The notes beneath the pieces are model-generated. The model did no database searches and was not told the origin of the DNA. It saw only the letters and a program-made list of their open reading frames with translations. A DNA stretch of 64,000 bases from assembly GCA_027943335.1 (NCBI GenBank), contig BSBK01002161.1, positions 2,580,001 through 2,644,000 of the forward strand, written 5' to 3'. Positions 23,374-37,150 of this stretch are shown piece after piece (position 1 is the first letter of the stretch; every line of letters begins with the position of its first letter). The DNA is from Chamaecyparis obtusa. Its lineage: Eukaryota; Streptophyta; Pinopsida; Cupressales; Cupressaceae. The translations under genes and the position numbers were made by a program.

Positions 23374-24040
23374 CTATGCTTCATGACATTTAGGATGTGG
23401 CCGTATAGGTACGAGTCTATCTTTATTTAATTGAACATGAGGGGCGGTAAGAAATTCATCCCATGTCATAGGAGAATTATCATGTAGGGCTTTTTCTACT
23501 AGTAATTTTATTAACCCATGATGGGTAACAACATTTTTCCTACCCTTCCTCACATCTTCAGAGCTCAAATTCAACAAGGATTATAGGAAATTTGGAATAT
23601 TAATTAACCGTCCATGTCGTAAATGGCTCAAAAGTTTAAAATGCATAGCATGCAGAAAAGAAAACCTTCCTTCGCAAGTAATGTATTTGATAATATGAAT
23701 AGTGAACTGAGGGTAATAACTTGGAAGAGAGAGTCTTTTAGTACATTGCTTGCTACTTTCTAGTGCAGTGTCTATGGGTAGGGAGAATTTAGCTCTGGTT
23801 GTGCGGGTGTCATGACCATGCGGAAAAGGTTCTCCTATAGCAGGAAGTCCAGAGACTTCTGCTATTTGCACTTCTAAAGGTTCAACTTGCAAACCTTTCA
23901 CATATGCCACTCCATTGTAGATTGTATGCAAGAATTCCACTGCAATAGCTTTGTCATGACCATTTAATCTAATAAAATAACTGAGCCAACCCACATGATT
24001 CAATTCTTGAACACTAGCTTGATCTTGCAATAATGACGTG
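23374..24040 (-). pseudogene. Element D 3' frame with a plant-transposon-protein-like domain (copy a)
   Basis: The frame runs from 24030 to 23374 with one in-frame stop near 23581. It contains AIAVEFLHTIYNGVAYVKGL, LEVQIAEVSGLP, then TIHIIKYITCEGRFSFLHAM, HFKLLSHLRHGRLINIPNFL and HHGLIKLLVEKAL. From memory this order (a FY/EF start, V.VkG, I..vsGLP, then a helical part ending in LI..L) resembles the domain Pfam calls a putative plant transposon protein (PF20167); an HMM search would decide. The same second half is seen in pseudogenes b (42.6 kb) and c (60.0 kb). It lies after integrase, the env-like position of Athila elements, but no membrane segment or signal peptide is visible. Confidence 0.6.
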
Positions 24041-24899
24041 TGACTAGCTGGTTTCGACCAAATAGGCTACCCACCCATACTTGTTCACTAAAAATATCAG
24101 CAACCCTTGTTCTTGACTTCAATCCTTTTTTCACAATTTCTCCTAATTTCTAAACTTCCCACTCTGCACTGTTTCAGGGCTTCTTGCTACTTGTTTGGTA
24201 AGGATGGAAGTGAAAATATCAGAGACTATGTGAAAATCGAAGTTGGCTTTGGTTTTCAGGGGTTTTTAAAAAGGCCAAAATCTAAGGCTGGTGGATTAAT
24301 GATCGAACTTGAAGCTTGTGTGCTAAAAATGATAATTAAATCAAAATCTTGGGCAAATTATTTATCTCATACCATCGTACTACCCCCTACGAAAAGGATG
24401 CAGGTGTCCTCACATGCTTGGTTAAAAACTATAGCAATGCTTGGAAATAATTACTAAATTAAATGAAGCATAAAAGAGAATTATGTTTAAATAAGTAAAA
24501 AGTATGTGAAAGAATAGATGATTGCGTACCTGATGTGAAATTTCCATAAATGAAGAAATTTGAAAAGATATGATGACGTGTGTCATGAAAAGAGAAGTAT
24601 GTGGTGGAAAAGACATGACAGATGAATGAATGCTGAATAAAAAGGTGATGGGATGGAATATTTATTATGGAATAGAATATTTTCATGGGAAACAAAAACT
24701 TTATTATGGCTACAGTTATGTAGAAGTAAAGTGATGATTGAAAGTTATAGCTGGCTGCAGGAGAATCACCCACGGGAGGAGGTCTATCTGTTAGTTGAAA
24801 ACCTTCAGCTGGAGGAGGTCCAAAATGTGTGGAGGGTTCATCAGCTCCAGGATCTTGATTAGCTACAGGAGGTTCAGCTACGGAAGGAGAAATCTCAAA

Positions 24900-26146
24900 C
24901 TGCCGCAGGAACTTGACCTTTGTTTGTATTTTGTGGTATAGATGAAGTTTGTGCCCATTTACCAATAACTTGAAGTGTACTAGGTTGATGGTTGACAACT
25001 AAACTGCACCATTAGCATAGACATTTTTTATTTCATAGGGACCTAACCATCAGGTAATAAGCTTACCTTGGGTTTCTTGATAGCAAGAGTCATACAGGAG
25101 GGCCGAGTCACCAGGAGAAAATTGTTTGTTGAGGATGTGTGACTCATGCCACCTTTTGCATTGTATCTGGATCATCTCTGTGTGTTGTAAGGCTACCTTT
25201 CTCATTTCAACCAGTTGGTTGAGTTGCAGGATCCTGTCGCATTGTGCTGCTAGAAGATCAATGTTCAACTGTAATGTTGTTCTCAATGTTTTATGCTCAA
25301 ATTCTATTGGCATTACAACATGTTTTCCATAAACCAGTTCAAAGGGTATGAAACCAGTTGTGGTTTTCTAGGTTGTCCTATATGCCCAAACTGCTTCTTG
25401 TAACCTTGTGCTCTAGTCTTTTTTATGTAGCTGCACATTTTTGGTTAAGATGGCCTCTATTTCCCTATTTTTAACCTCAACTTGTCCATTCACTTGTGGA
25501 TGATATGGACTTGATGTCCTGTGGAAAATGCTATATTCATTCATAAGTGCAGTAATCAGCATTGATGTGAATTGAGCACCCTGATCAGTAATCAATTTTC
25601 TTGGGACACCATACCTTGTGAAGATTTCTTCATACAGAAATTCAAAAGCCTTGTTATATCTAGCATGTTTCATAGCACATACCTCCACCCATTTAGTTAC
25701 ATAGTCAGTACATACAAGAATGTAGGAGTTGTCATTTGAGGATGGAGTAATGGGTCCTACAAAATCTAATCCCCATTTATCAAATGGAGTGACTACCACC
25801 TATGCAAAGAGAGGCATTTCATCATATTTTGTTGGTTGTCCCATCCTTTGGCATCGGTCGCATTTCCTTGTATAGTTGACAACGTCTCTATGGAGGGTTG
25901 GCCAATAATATCATGTATTCAATATCCTCATGGTTGTTCTCTTAGCTACAAAATGCCCTCCACAAGGCTCATTATGACATGCATGGAGGATGTCATAGGT
26001 TCATCCTCCCTTACACACCTTCTCAATATTTGGTTAGGCCCATTATAGAATAGACAATCAGCAATCCATGAAAAATTGAAAGTTTTTTCTATGAGGAGTC
26101 TCTTTTCTTTGGGTGAGAAATAAAGAGGTACCTTTTGAGAGACCAA
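24900..26146 (-). pseudogene. Element D integrase
   Basis: The pre-integrase part reads TPWYADISNYLVSQKVP and ILRRCVRED (26146-25946). After a frameshift near 26000 the zinc finger appears as H-x3-H (HNEPCGGH) with KCDRCQR supplying the cysteines. After a stop the core begins at about 25799: PFDKWGLDFVGPI (first D), ITDQGAQF (second D), YHPQVNGQVEVKNREI (catalytic E). Then come MPIEFEHKTLRT (25313), GDSALLYDS and GKLITRW-like residues, and VHFKLLVNGHKLHLYH near 24940. The order and motifs match Athila/Tat-type gypsy integrases. Stops and two frame changes make it inactive. Confidence 0.85.
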
Positions 26147-26149
26147 GTA

Positions 26150-26923
26150 ATTGGAAATATCTGCATACCAAGGAGTTTTTGCTGAAATAGAGAATAGGTC
26201 ATCATCAGGGAAGTTGTCATCAATTTGTTGTGGCTCATCCTTGTTCTGCAGTCATGATAGGAAATCTACAACCATGTTGGATTTTCTTGGATTGTCCACT
26301 ATGGTGATATCAAATTCATATAATAATAAAAGCCATCTATCTAGTCATCCTATGATTGTAGGCTTATTAGCAAGGTACTTAATGGCTGCATGGTCAGTGT
26401 GCACAAAGATCTGATACCCTGTTATGTAGTGGTGGAATTTATTGAAGGCATAAATGACTGCCATAAGCTCCTTTTCTGTGACCGTATAATTTAGTTTAGC
26501 TCCTTGGAGATTCTTTCTGATGAAGTATATAGCATGCTCTACTATGTCATCTTTTTGGCCAAGTACAGCTCCTATTGCATGATCTGAAGCGTCATTGTGT
26601 ATGTGGAATGGAAGTTCCCAATTTGGTCCTTGTAAGACTAGTGTTTTTGCAAGGACTGATTTTAGTTGTAGTAAAGCCTCTTCACAGGTTGGGCTCCAAG
26701 TAAATTCTGAATCTTTAGTAAGAAGAGAGTGAAGGGGACTGGCCATTTTACTAAAATCTTTTATGAACCTTCTGTAATAGCCTGCATGTCCAAGAAAACT
26801 TCGGACATCTTTTTGCTTGGTTGGTGTAGGAAGGTTTTGAATGACTTCAATTTTGGTTGGATCCACTTGGATTCCTACTGTAAATATATAGTGGCCAAGT
26901 ACTATCCCTTCTTGCATCATCAT
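26150..26923 (-). pseudogene. Element D polymerase connection and RNase H domain
   Basis: The frame gives MMMQEGIVLGHYIFTVGIQVDP, VRSFLGHAGYYRRFIKDFS and SPLHSLLTKDSEFTWSP, the thumb region of gypsy polymerases. RNase H follows: FHIHNDASDHAIGAVLGQ (catalytic D replaced by N in the usual DASD; the second D kept), VTEKELMAVIYAF with the glutamate, and VHTDHAAIKYL with the next aspartate. After 26345 the frame continues through a stop into LLLYEFDITIVD and VVDFLS, the usual end of the domain. Confidence 0.87.
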
Positions 26924-26926
26924 GAA

Positions 26927-27745
26927 TCATTTTTCATTGTTAAGAGATAGATTATGTTCTTCACACCTCTTTAGGACCTTGTCTAAGTTGTTTAAAGCTT
27001 CCTCATAAGTTTCACCATATGTTGTGAAATCATCCATATAGATCTCCATACAGTCATGAGAGATGTCAGCAAAGATGTTGATAACTACTCTCTGAAAGGT
27101 TGTTGGAGCATTACAAAGACCAAATGGAAGAACTAAATAAGCAAAAGTCCCCCAAGGGCAAGTGAATGTTGTCTTTTCTTGATCTTTTGGAAAGATTCGG
27201 ATCTGATTGTACCCACTATACCCATCTAGGAATGAAAAATACTTTTTGCCTGCTAAGGAGTCCAATACTTGGTCAATGAATGGAATAGGGAAGTGGTCCT
27301 TTTTAGTTGCATTATTGAGTTCCCTATAATCTACACACACATGCCATTTGCCTCCTTTTTTTGGCACAATTAATAATGGAGAAACCCACTAACTATCAGA
27401 TATGGGGTAAATGAATCCAGCATTGAGGATTTTTTGCAATTCTATTTTAATGATTTCTCGTAATGCTAGGCTCACTCATCTTTGAAATTTCCTTACTGGA
27501 GGTTTGTCTTATTTTAGATATATCCTATGAGTGCATAATTTTGGGTCTAAGCCTTTCATATCAGAATAGTCCCAAGAAAATGCTTTAGTATGTGCCTTCA
27601 ACATTTTAGTCAGAGATGTTTGTTGCAGAGTGGTTAGTTTGCTATTAATGTTCAGGTAGCAACCAAGAGACACTTCTATTTTCTTAGTCAACTCTATCAT
27701 GGATGCGTCTGTAAATGAGGGTACTTGTATCTCATGGGGAAGCAA
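26927..27745 (-). pseudogene. Element D reverse transcriptase
   Basis: The stretch 27745-27509 is the spacer before the polymerase (FSWDYSDMKGLDPKLCTHRIYL is the usual lead-in). The polymerase core at 27367-26927 has PKKGGKWHVCVDYRELN, KDHFPIPFIDQVLDSLAGKKY, FLDGYSGYNQI, TFTCPWGTFAY, LPFGLCNAPTTFQR and YMDDFTTYGE with the aspartate pair. This core is open, but the lead-in is separated by stops near 27390-27480. The motifs are those of the Athila/Tat branch of Ty3/gypsy. Confidence 0.9.
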
Positions 27746-27802
27746 TTGATGGTAGAGTTCTTTGGCTGCAGAAGAGGACCATTGGCAATCTGGGTTTAAA
27801 AC

Positions 27803-28594
27803 TTACAGAGAGAATTTGTTGGAAGAACAACCCAAAGAATCCAGGTTTGATCTATACCAGTTTTGTAGGATATTGGTGATCACCTTGTCTTCATCCTGAA
27901 GCTGTAGAAAGGGGTCTCTTTTTATCATCATTAACTTTGACACTGAATTGATAACCTCAGCTTCTTCTCCTATGTGAGGCCATATTGGTGAGGCCAAGTC
28001 CATTTGGGGTTGAGCAGGAAGGTATAGGATGAGAATCTTTGTATGCTGGTCATCAGAGATGGTCATATCCCCTGAGTGACAATCGATGTGAGCATCAGCA
28101 ATTGCTAGCCAAGGCCTACCAAGTATAATTGAGTATTCTCCTAATGTATCCTTTGGTGACAAGATCATGAAATCTATTGGGTATGACCAGGTTTCAAGGT
28201 CAACAACTATATCTTCAACCATTCCATTAGGTTTTACGATGGAACTGTCTGCGAGCTACAGGACAATAGGAGTGGCTCAAAGGTTGTGTATGCCAAGTTG
28301 TTGCATTATATCCCTGGTCATTACATTTATAGTAGCTCCAAGATCTATCAATACATTTTTAATGGTTGTCCCATTGATAATGACTTCAACAATAGTGTCG
28401 CCTAGGTTAGAATATTTTGGGATGGTAAGCTTTCCTAACATAATGTTAGCTAGCTTACCTAACACATGCACTGTTTGAGGATCTCTTTTCTTGCGAACAA
28501 GCTTCTTAAAACAGACTTCTTTTATGGCTTTTTTGTATATGGGAACATCCTTAATTGCTTGAAATAAAGGTATTTGGACATTAACATTCTTCAA
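27803..28594 (-). pseudogene. Element D aspartic protease
   Basis: The frame 28594-28277 starts MKNVNVQIPLFQAIKDVPIYK, continues KLANIMLGKLTIPKY and reaches VLIDLGATINVMT, the active site. DLG instead of DSG/DTG is normal in Athila-type elements. The second half at 28222-27803, in another frame, shows YPIDFMILS and YSIILGRPWLAIADAHIDC, the conserved flap and C-terminal motif. A frameshift and stop near 28240 split the two. Confidence 0.85.
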
Positions 28595-28999
28595 TTGATC
28601 AAAATGTTAAATTCAGTTTCCTTAGTAGGCTTAGGATTGTTGGGCTGCAACCTTTGTGGGAAAGGTGGTCTGGTAGGGTGGCTTTTATCAGTTATAGGCT
28701 ATTTTACTAGTAAAGGAATAGTGTTTTCTATTGTTATAGGCTCCTCCTATGGTACTTCAGTTATGATTGGATGCTCAGGAGCAGGAATAGTAGTTCCAGA
28801 CTAGAGGTGTATATCATCAAGGGTGATTGCATAAGTAGGGTACTACATGGGATACTACAGTTGATCAGTAGTATACACACTTTGCTAAGGTGTGGGAGGC
28901 CTATTGTTTGGGTTTGGTTGTGGTTGCGTAGGCAATTGGGTCAATTTTGGAGGTTGATAATTAGCGGCTAGTGGTGGTAAGAGTGCTTGTTGTTGTAGT

Positions 29000-30450
29000 G
29001 CCTGAAGAGGCGGATTCATATATCCTTGAGACTGAGTTGGCCATTTCTGGCCTCCTCACCACTAAGGTTTTGATTTCCAATTACCTTGTGGTGGCTACCA
29101 TGCCCCCTGAGGTTTTTGCCAATTCCCCTGAGGGTTTTGCCACTGTTGACTAGGGAAATTTTGCCACTGATTCTTATAGTTATTACAGGGGGTTTTGGTA
29201 ATTCATAGAAGGTTTCCATTGATTGTTATAAAATGGATTATTGAATGTAAGTGGGTCCTGAGGCATACCTTGTCTTTGTACCCATGGTCGTCGTTGAGCA
29301 ACAAAGAACAACTACTCATTTGGTGGTTCAACTGGCTTATAGGCAGTTGGCATCTAGGTAGTTTCCATATTTGCAACCATCTTCACTGACAATCTCTCTT
29401 CTTTTGTCGACAATATGGATAGAATTAAGCCAACATGGCATCTACTTCCTCATGCTTATTTTTGGCTTGCAAGGTATCCAGTTGCGTGGCCATATTGTTG
29501 ATGATATCCTATTTAAAGTTGGATAAGAGATGGGTTATCTCTGATCTGGAAGCACTTGTGCCATTTGTCCTTCCTATTGTAGCTTTGTATCCTCTTCCTC
29601 TCTTACCAGTAACTCTTGAGAACTTCAGGCATATCTTCTTTATGTCATCCCAAGTAGATTGAGTTATTTCTCCTCCTACCATCGAGTCTAAAGCTTCAGT
29701 GCATCCATCTTGTATACCTCTTAGAAATAGCAGCTTTTGAGATTCTTCATTAAACTCGTGCTATGTATTCCTTTGTAGGTTATATATGAAACGTGAGATA
29801 TAGTCTTCAAGTGACTCATCATATTTTTTGAGTCATTTTATAGATGTCTTCTCCTCACATATCAGTTCCCCAATAATAATCCTTATACTTGGTCAAGAAT
29901 GCTTCATGCATTCCTACCCAATCATGGACAACATCTCATCCTAGGCCCATAAACCAATGCAAAGTAGACTCCTTAAGAGTCGCAGGAAAGAGTTTGAGCT
30001 TGTGAGAATCAAAGGTGTAGTCATAACTTCTACATAGAATATCAAACTCAAAGAGAAAGGTATCCAAGTCTTCTGTTACTAGACTGTAGAATTTTGGCAA
30101 GGCAAAAGAAGGTATGTTTTTAAGGTTGTCATTATCTCACTAGTCAGTAATAGGGAATGGAAATGTGGGGGGATTAGCCATCCTGGCAGGATTTATAGGT
30201 CGCAGAGGTGGTGGATGATGAGGAGGTTGATATATGACCAGTTGTAAGGAGTTTTCTTGTCTGATAGGATTTTTAGGAAAATAGGTTCTCAGATGAGAGA
30301 AGACTTCTGTAAATGCATTAATTTCAAGTTTCTCTTCAAAAGAACCAAATTTTTCTTCTTCAGAAGATGAGGAGGATGACGTAGTTTCAGGGAGGTGACT
30401 GGTGGCATCAACAAATGAATGATTGGATTGGTTTGGCAAGTACCTTCCTC
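29000..30450 (-). pseudogene. Element D gag
   Basis: The N-terminal frame (30439-30140) is acidic and serine-rich, then proline-rich (PPHHPPPLRPINPARMANPP). The gag core follows across stops and frame changes: DNLKNIPSFALPKFYS, FPATLKESTLHWFMGL, DWVGMHEAFLTKY and FLRGIQDGCTEALDSMVGG (about 30140-29640), the usual gypsy gag layout. Near 29180-29080 a glutamine-rich tail repeats a P-Q-G-N/A-W unit at least three times. No zinc knuckle is visible, and Athila-type gags often lack one. Confidence 0.75.
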
Positions 30451-30589
30451 TGGCGTCTCTTCTTCAATTGTGCATACATATAGTAGGGAGTGATGTGATT
30501 TGTAGAGTTCCTCTAAAAGTAATGTATTCTAATGAAAGTTGGAAATCAAAGAAATTCTAAGAATGGATTAGTGAGGACTTGGTTCGACA

Positions 30590-30610
30590 CCATCCCCAGC
30601 AATGATGCCA
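30590..30610 (-). other. Primer-binding site of element D
   Basis: Minus strand TGGCATCATTGCTGGGG resembles the Athila/Tat-type site TGGCGCCGTTGCCGGGG, which as I recall pairs with tRNA-Asp, after CG-to-CA/TG decay. Four bases separate it from the LTR. Confidence 0.8.
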
Positions 30611-30614
30611 AAAA

Positions 30615-31954
30615 TGATCACTTCCTACAAAGGCTCAAAAACTAGGTATAATTCTAGACTTAGGGATTGGACATCCAACCGAGCAACTTATCCTCTTCAT
30701 AGAAGTTCATTTAGTATGTCAGACCAGGGACGTATTACTTGAAATGGGCTAGCAAAGTAAATGCACTAGGTATCACTCACCCATACATTTTATCATTATT
30801 TCAGGAAAGAAATGTTGAAGGGAAACTATGCAATGATTGTAGGGAATGAATGCTAAAGTAATGCTTAAATTGAAGTTGCGTAAAAGTAAGTACTGAAATG
30901 AAAACTACAGAAGTATAACTACTAACAAAACATGAAGACTCTTACAAACTATGCCATAGTACTTCTGCTATTCCACAGCTTTGGCTGCAGGAGGTGTTAA
31001 CTGATCCATAGCTCTGGTTGTAGGAGCAATTCAACACTGGGGACTGAAATAGCGGAAATGCAAGAAATGATTCTAGCTAGTATGAATCTATCTAACTGTA
31101 GATTTCTCACCAAGTGGGCCCCCTTGGATGAGTATCCTAAATCACAATTATACTCAACTGAATATCAACACTTCATTTATTTATTGATTGAATGAAAAAG
31201 TACATAAATTCCATAAAATAGTGAGATCGACTGTTTCTATAATAAACTTGACAATGCCCTCCTTGTGCTCACACAGGAACATGGCTTTATTTAAAGGAAA
31301 AAATCCTAACTACTTTCCTAACTGTGCCACATAAATAGGAGGATCTTTATTACAACACTACCGACTAGAAAGAAGGAAATCTTTTAAGACTAAAATAGAT
31401 TAAATCCAGAATGGAGGAAAGATTTGTCATGACAACAAATCTAACTTCCCACTCGCACCTCGATCTTCTCATGGAATTTAACACGCTGCCTTGCTCTTCG
31501 CTAGAACTGCCACCTTGTTCTTTAGAAACCTTCAAATGGCACTACACTAAATGCTTCTCTGCTAGAAGTTGTAGGAAGACCGGCTTGAACACTTCATGAA
31601 TGAATGTGCCATACCTAGTCAAAATAACATTTTCTATTCCAATGCACTATGCCTTCAAGGTTTAGGATAAGACATTTATGATAGTAATTATCATAACACA
31701 CATAATCATTCATATTCAAACAACTACTCTACTCATTTGAAACACAACCACATCTTTGAGAACAAGAAATATAGTAATTCATCCAAGCATAGCATATTTA
31801 AGTACGTTTAAACCAAGTTAAATGTCTGATTGCAGCATGCCATATAATAGCATAAAAACATAGAAGTCTTAAGGTAAATGTATCAAAATAGAGAAAAAGG
31901 TCTAGATGATATCATCCCAGGGTACCTAAAGTATGGCATTAATATGCCTCATCA
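30615..31954 (-). repeat. 5' LTR of element D
   Basis: 1340 bp, starts TGATCACTTCC and ends GCCTCATCA; it matches 20375-21722. Confidence 0.92.
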
Positions 31955-32800
31955 TGGATGATAAGAAAATGGTTTATGATGTCTATATATGGAGACACAA
32001 GATTCATTATTGAGTCTTAGATTTTTGATATTGCAGGAGAATTCATGTGAAAATGATCATTTTCATGCACCACTGATCAAAGTGGTTGAATAAAGAACCG
32101 AGTTTAACTACAAACATTACCAAGCATCAAAGAAGCATACACCGAGTGGAATAAAGTTGGAGGATATGAAGGATTGAATTGATTATGGATCACAGGAGGT
32201 ATTTTGAGCTTAGCATATATCTGAAAATCTGCAAATCATAGTTGTATTTGAATCATATCATTATTGTATTAGTTTAACCATTGTTACAGATAAATCTCTT
32301 AACTGAGTGAGACTTAATAGTCTTTTGTATTTCAATATGACATTCAATGAATGTTGATTGTTTTCTTGTTGATCCCATAAATGCATAGTCAAGGGAGAAC
32401 TATTAGTGATAAATCCTCTAACCAGGTCACACCTCACAGTATGTTTTGTAACCTTTAACAGGGTTGGCTCCTAATTGAGCTCACTTCAAAAGAGTGAAAT
32501 ATCTTGGGTTATCGGTCCCAGGTGGTTTTTCCCCTAACAGGGTTTCCACGTTAAAAATCTTTGTGTTATATATGTGTATGATGGGTTGAATTGTTATTTT
32601 GTTTTACACATTTCATAACTGGATAGATCGGTGAACACAGTAGTTAATTTACTGGCAATCGATAAATGAAGAGAAAGACACAGTTGATAACTTAGTGAGT
32701 TGATTATTTGATTGAAAAGTTTTAATATATACATCTGGAATATTTGGGATTGTAGGATAGCTGGATTTAACTGATTCACCCCACTCTTAGTTATCTAACA
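31955..32800 (+). repeat. 3' LTR of element B, second piece
   Basis: It continues the LTR of element B after element D, from the duplicated TGGAT to TTATCTAACA, and is followed by the TAATC duplication at 32801-32805. Confidence 0.9.
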
Positions 32801-32805
32801 TAATC

Positions 32806-33096
32806 ACCCTCTCTATTTGTGTAGGTGGAAGCCATATTTTGATCCTGTAGCAGACTTAAATAAGATAGTGCCAATTCAGGTTCGCATGCCTAGACCCCCA
32901 CTTGAGTTCTAGGATGAGAATATTTTTAGGTGGATTAGAAGGATATTTTACCATTATGTCTCTACCGACTATGTGACCAAAGTGAAATCCAAGTTAGTCT
33001 CTTCCCACTTATGTGTGAATGTTGTTGTTAATAAAACTCTCCCTAATTTCATTAACTTGCAATCCAAGTTGGATAAATGGAGGGCATGTGAAAAAT
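32806..33096 (+). pseudogene. DUF4283-domain pseudogene, 3' half
   Basis: The frame continues from 9589 with PLYLCRWKPYFDPVADLN and IVPIQVRMPRPPLEF (the WvRlP.LPle motif of DUF4283), a stop where tryptophan is expected, RWIRRIFYHYVSTDY, then SSHLCVNVVVNKTLPNFINL. Similarity ends around 33096. The usual zinc knuckle of this protein family is not seen after it. Confidence 0.8.
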
Positions 33097-33875
33097 CATG
33101 AGGAGCCAAAAAGTGATGACGTGAAAAAAATGCACTAGTTTTCATCTACCCAAAAATGCAAAAAATTGTGTTGACATTTTAGTAGGCTTGGGTGTCAATA
33201 CGCCTGGCCATAGAAAATAGCTAAGCATATTGGATGTTGAAACTATATCTAATATCTGATATGGATGTATAAATAATTTTAAAAAATAAATAATATTATA
33301 TATTATATATATTATAGTTATCATATTTTATAATATTATATATAATATAAATGTGTGGTGTGTATTTATATATATGTTATTTAAACATATCAAATATTTG
33401 ATACCTGCTAAAATAAATTTAGTTGTTGTAATAGTTATGGGTCATTTTCATCCATGACTATTGCAAAAATGCATATGATATTAGATATTCATCCAATATT
33501 TGACCCTATGAGGGTGACTTTCTCTCAATCAACCACTAGATATGATTTTCATTGCATTTTAATCCATTTTTTTCTAGCTATTTGTATTTTTAAGTTAGAT
33601 TTTTTTACTTTTAGTTTAAATTAGGTTTTTTTTAATTTAAAATTATTTGTATTATTTAAAATACATGTGGATTATATAAATTTGCAACTTAAGCAGGTAT
33701 GACACATAGCATTGATAATCCTAAGCTTAGAAACCCACAACCCAAAAACCCACAGCCTGTAGACTCATAGGCACAAAACCTTCCACTTACAAACTCTTGG
33801 CCTATAGAAGATCCCACAACCAAAAATTTGAATCAATTAAGGGGCATTAAATATTTTCATAATATGATCCCTATA
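33097..33875. other. AT-rich sequence, nothing recognised
   Basis: It contains long A/T stretches (about 33280-33400, 33590-33680) and a short run of near repeats of an ACCCACA-type unit at about 33730-33770. No coding signal. Confidence 0.5.
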
Positions 33876-34514
33876 TTAGCCCCAATGTTTTGATTATGTA
33901 AAAATAAGTTTTGAAAGGACCCGAAACCTTTTACATCAAGATTACTGAATAAGCATTAATATCCCAATAGAAACAGTGCAGCAACACAACAAAAAAACAC
34001 CAAAAATTGACAAGTCCTCCAAAAAAAAACCCAGAGAAAAGAGGACAACAAAAAACAATAGGACAACAAAAAGACAGCTAGATTGTCTTCATAAGTTCAG
34101 CCGCCTAATCAGCCAACATCTGCATGTTTGTTGAGGACACCTTAAGCTCCTCCAAATCATTGTTCTTGTTGGTCTCCAACTTCTTGAAGCTCGATTTGGT
34201 CCTCTTATTGGGCCCCTAACCCTCCTTAACCTCCTTAGGTGCCTGCTCCCCTTTACCCTATTCCATCTTGTCCACAAGGATTCTAACATGCTTAGCTAAG
34301 ACCTTAAGGATGGAAAAAATATGGTCAGCAATAGTACCAATAGTCTTCTCCAATTGCACAATACTGCTCTCCATTTTATCTGTCCTCCTCAACAAATTAC
34401 CTCCTTTAAAAGAAGTATCCACCTCTTTCATTTTGTCCTCCATAAGGTGGACCTTCTTTGTCAGAATTATTATCCCCTCTGCACTACCAATAACCTCCTT
34501 TAGCTCCAATGTTT
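33876..34514 (-). mobile_element. Retroposon copy f: 5'-truncated coiled-coil ORF with target-site duplication
   Basis: The duplication TTAGC(C/T)CCAATGTTT (15 bp, one mismatch) lies at 33876-33890 and 34500-34514. Between them is a 609-bp insert on the minus strand. Its frame (34509-34258) reads LTKKVHLMEDKMKEVDTSF, RRTDKMESSIVQLEKTIG and VLAKHVRILVDKME, a heptad coiled coil, then after stops GPNKRTKSSFKKLE. The 3' end reads ATAATCAAAACA on the minus strand. Copy d at 50.5-51.9 kb has the same order (coiled coil, GPRKRTRSS, similar 3' end). No polymerase motif is present. I read it as a LINE-type insertion moved in trans. Confidence 0.7.
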
Positions 34515-35499
34515 GTTACATTGAAATCAATAATAGTAAATAGAAAAACCCTCACCATGCAACATAATGCTCTATTTTGATGGTGAGATGTCATGCATGT
34601 TTAGTTTAATGATAGGCTAGATTATGATGGGTTGAATTCACTTGGAATATTAAAAGAGAAAATATGTTCCCTATTTTTGAATCCCCATAATGGACAGCTA
34701 TGTGATCCCAAAAAACCAAATTTTTCCATGAGATGGTGCATGCATGCTACTATGCGAGACAACTTATGAGATCATTGGTGGATGGTTTTTAATAAACCAA
34801 CCAACAACAATATGGATGTCCCATTTTACTTCATAAAAAACTATAAGTTGAGTTTGTTCTTGGTAAGCATGTGAACTAATAGAGAATGAGATAGTTCATG
34901 GGAGTAGACCAAGGCATGCCCTAGGATAGACCAGGGGTGTTGGCATAAATGATGTAGAGATCAGAACTAGGGTATGTTATAGTATATGTTTGATGCATAT
35001 CTAATGATAGGGTGATCTATTATGATATTGTCCTTGATGTGAACTTAGTGTTTGTTGGTTGACAATGTTCTTGTTATGATGAGGTATGTTCAAGAGGTTA
35101 GATCTAGAGTTGTAGTAAGAGTTGGAGTGTATGATCATAAAGGAAGACTAAGTGATGTCTCAAGATGGTACATCCAAGACCACACAAGGTTATCTTATGT
35201 ATATTTTGACTTATGATTGTTTGAAGGTTGACAGGTAAATAGGAAGAATAGGATAAATCCAAGGAGTGATGATTTAATGATTGTATTAAATTGGTTTAGA
35301 TTCAAGTATTGTGATTCATGATGTGTGATCTTGATGATATTATTAGATTTCAATTGAAATTGCATCAAGATTTGTGATCATTGGATAAAGTTACAATGAG
35401 TTGAATCTCACTTAGTTAAAGGTATAGGAAGTTTCACATGGTTCTTAATGCTAATTGGTGTAATATTGTAGCTTTTAAATACTACTCAAGGATTCCCTA
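34515..35499. other. No recognisable gene
   Basis: Moderately AT-rich sequence without long frames or repeats that I could match elsewhere in the window. Confidence 0.5.

Positions 35500-37150
<1,651 letters not shown>

Larger units (their letters stand above)
20375..31954 (-). mobile_element. Element D: Athila-like Ty3/gypsy retrotransposon
   Basis: This 11,580-bp element on the minus strand has LTRs of 1348 and 1340 bp. Flanks are TGGAT on both sides (20370-20374 and 31955-31959), a perfect 5-bp duplication. The order is primer-binding site, gag, protease (DLG form), reverse transcriptase, RNase H, integrase, then about 3 kb with further open frames, then a polypurine tract. The DLG protease, the primer site form and the extra 3' region match the Athila group; no second, archaeal-type RNase H was seen. 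About twelve differences occur in the first 120 LTR bases, mostly transitions. Confidence 0.92.
9590..32800 (+). mobile_element. Element B: Copia retrotransposon (Sirevirus-like) carrying two nested insertions
   Basis: The LTR edges are at 9590 and 32800. Both flanks carry TAATC (9585-9589 and 32801-32805), a perfect 5-bp target-site duplication. Without the inserts C (14655-18488) and D (20375-31954), B is about 7.8 kb with LTRs of about 1.5 kb. Its order is primer-binding site, gag, protease, integrase, reverse transcriptase, RNase H, polypurine tract. All coding parts are interrupted. B is older than C and D because both lie inside it. Confidence 0.92.

Noticed and set aside
22307..24040. 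Calling the extra frames of element D an envelope gene
   Set aside because: Position fits, but no signal peptide, membrane anchor or cleavage site is seen, and one frame matches a different repeated family.
34268..34543. Plus-strand frames opposite copy f
   Set aside because: Shadows of the coiled-coil frame on the minus strand.
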